NCBI GenBank assembly: GCA_003165615.1
Contig: PLWR01000440.1
Span: 1,468 to 6,688 of the forward strand
Source: Acidobacteriota bacterium
GTDB taxonomy: Bacteria > Acidobacteriota > Terriglobia > UBA7540
Reading direction: 5' to 3'
DNA length: 5,221 bases
In this document: piece after piece, positions 4,618 through 5,221 of the stretch
Numbering within the stretch: position 1 is the stretch's first letter
Layout of the letters: every line of letters begins with the position of its first letter
Notes under the pieces: model-generated
What the model was told of the DNA's origin: nothing
The model's database searches: none
What the model saw: only the letters and a program-made list of their open reading frames with translations
Translations under genes and position numbers: made by a program

Positions 4618-5221
4618 GTGCACAGTTTTAGTCTGCGGGCTCTCGGAGTCGTGTTATTTGCGATGGCGCTTGTCACCAGTTGCGCGAAGAAGGACGTAGG
4701 CCCACCACCGCCGGAGATACCGCCGGACGGCGTGACGGGCATACCAGCGCCGGCGGAACTCGCCACCGATATATCGGCGGTGGACAATCCCGTTGCCGGC
4801 ATGGTCAAAGAGGTAAAGGCGAAGGTCCTTGACAAGGAAGCCGACGACAAAACCAAGGGCCTCATCCGCATCAAGGTTCTCGACCTCGATGGCCCCATCG
4901 ATGTCAGCGATAACACTCGCTTGGAAATCTGGAAGCCGGGATCTGATCCGGAAGAACAAAAGCCGGTGATGGGCGATTGGGCTTCCCACGAGCCCGCCGT
5001 CCCCGTGGGGACCTGGGACATCCGCCTCATTTATGATGAGGGTAGCGTCTGCAAGGCGGAAGGATGGGTTAGGAATGTCGTCGTTGTGGCCGGCAAGCTA
5101 TGGAAGGCAGAGGTCATATTTTCGGCGCCGATGCAGTGGGTCCGCATCTTTGGCACGCTCGGCGGTAAAGACGTGGCCGACAACATGCACGTTGATGTCT
5201 TTAAGTCGGGCACGGACCAGC
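4618..5221 (+). CDS. Lipoprotein with tandem beta-sandwich-like repeats (partial, 3' end outside the window)
   Basis: The frame is open from GTG 4618 to the window edge: 201 codons plus one base, with no stop. The N-terminus is a typical lipoprotein signal: Arg7, a hydrophobic core (8-19) and a lipobox VTSC with Cys22 as the lipidated residue, so the protein should be anchored to a membrane outside the cytoplasm. After Cys22 comes a Lys-Lys-Asp then proline-rich linker (PPPPEIPPDG, 29-38) and a charged helix-like segment (about 56-80). From 82 on the sequence is beta-rich, and part of it repeats: 82-110 resembles 174-200 (see findings), with GTWDIRL (131-137) and VVVVAGKLWKAEV (154-166) between. 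This layout recalls extracellular Ig-like or PEGA-type modules, but I do not recognise a named family and assign no function. Only two cysteines are present (22 and 145). Confidence 0.85.
   Translation, partial: MHSFSLRALGVVLFAMALVTSCAKKDVGPPPPEIPPDGVTGIPAPAELATDISAVDNPVAGMVKEVKAKVLDKEADDKTKGLIRIKVLDLDGPIDVSDNTRLEIWKPGSDPEEQKPVMGDWASHEPAVPVGTWDIRLIYDEGSVCKAEGWVRNVVVVAGKLWKAEVIFSAPMQWVRIFGTLGGKDVADNMHVDVFKSGTDQ

Overview
The window is a moderately GC-rich bacterial chromosomal segment. It holds five complete protein genes, one protein gene cut by the right edge, and several short regulatory candidates. Gene content and protein style (LeuB, an AbrB-type VapBC pair, a YtcJ-like amidohydrolase with a leader peptide, a Uma2 protein) would fit a soil or subsurface bacterium such as an Acidobacteriota member. 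That assignment is inference from general resemblance; nothing here is diagnostic. No tRNA, rRNA, CRISPR array, transposase or insertion-sequence end was seen.

Layout. (1) 7-1122, plus strand: leuB, a complete 3-isopropylmalate dehydrogenase with all catalytic and metal-binding motifs. (2) 1163-1815, plus strand: a compact type II toxin-antitoxin cassette. An AbrB/SpoVT-type VapB antitoxin overlaps a PIN-domain VapC toxin by 14 nt, and a palindrome overlapping an extended -10 element lies just before vapB. (3) 1857-3706, plus strand: a plausible sigma70 promoter, a 12-nt perfect palindrome at the expected transcription start, then a YtcJ-like metal-dependent amidohydrolase with an N-terminal hydrophobic leader. 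(4) 3764-4309, minus strand: a Uma2/DUF820 family protein, convergent with the amidohydrolase. (5) 4310-4617: a 308-nt divergent intergenic region with promoter-like sequences facing both ways and two small inverted repeats. (6) 4618-5221, plus strand: the first 201 codons of a lipoprotein gene that starts with GTG behind a strong GGAGGT ribosome-binding site and runs off the window.

The genes do not form one pathway. leuB is leucine biosynthesis (housekeeping), vapBC is a self-contained stress or maintenance module, and the amidohydrolase, Uma2 protein and lipoprotein each look like separate transcription units. The most interesting signals are three. The lipoprotein carries a diverged internal repeat of about 92 residues. 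Two unrelated genes (vapB and uma2), on opposite strands, share the same start architecture: an extended -10 element exactly 6 nt before ATG and no Shine-Dalgarno sequence, as expected for leaderless transcripts. Palindromes sit exactly where autoregulatory operators would be expected. I see no clear new multi-gene system.
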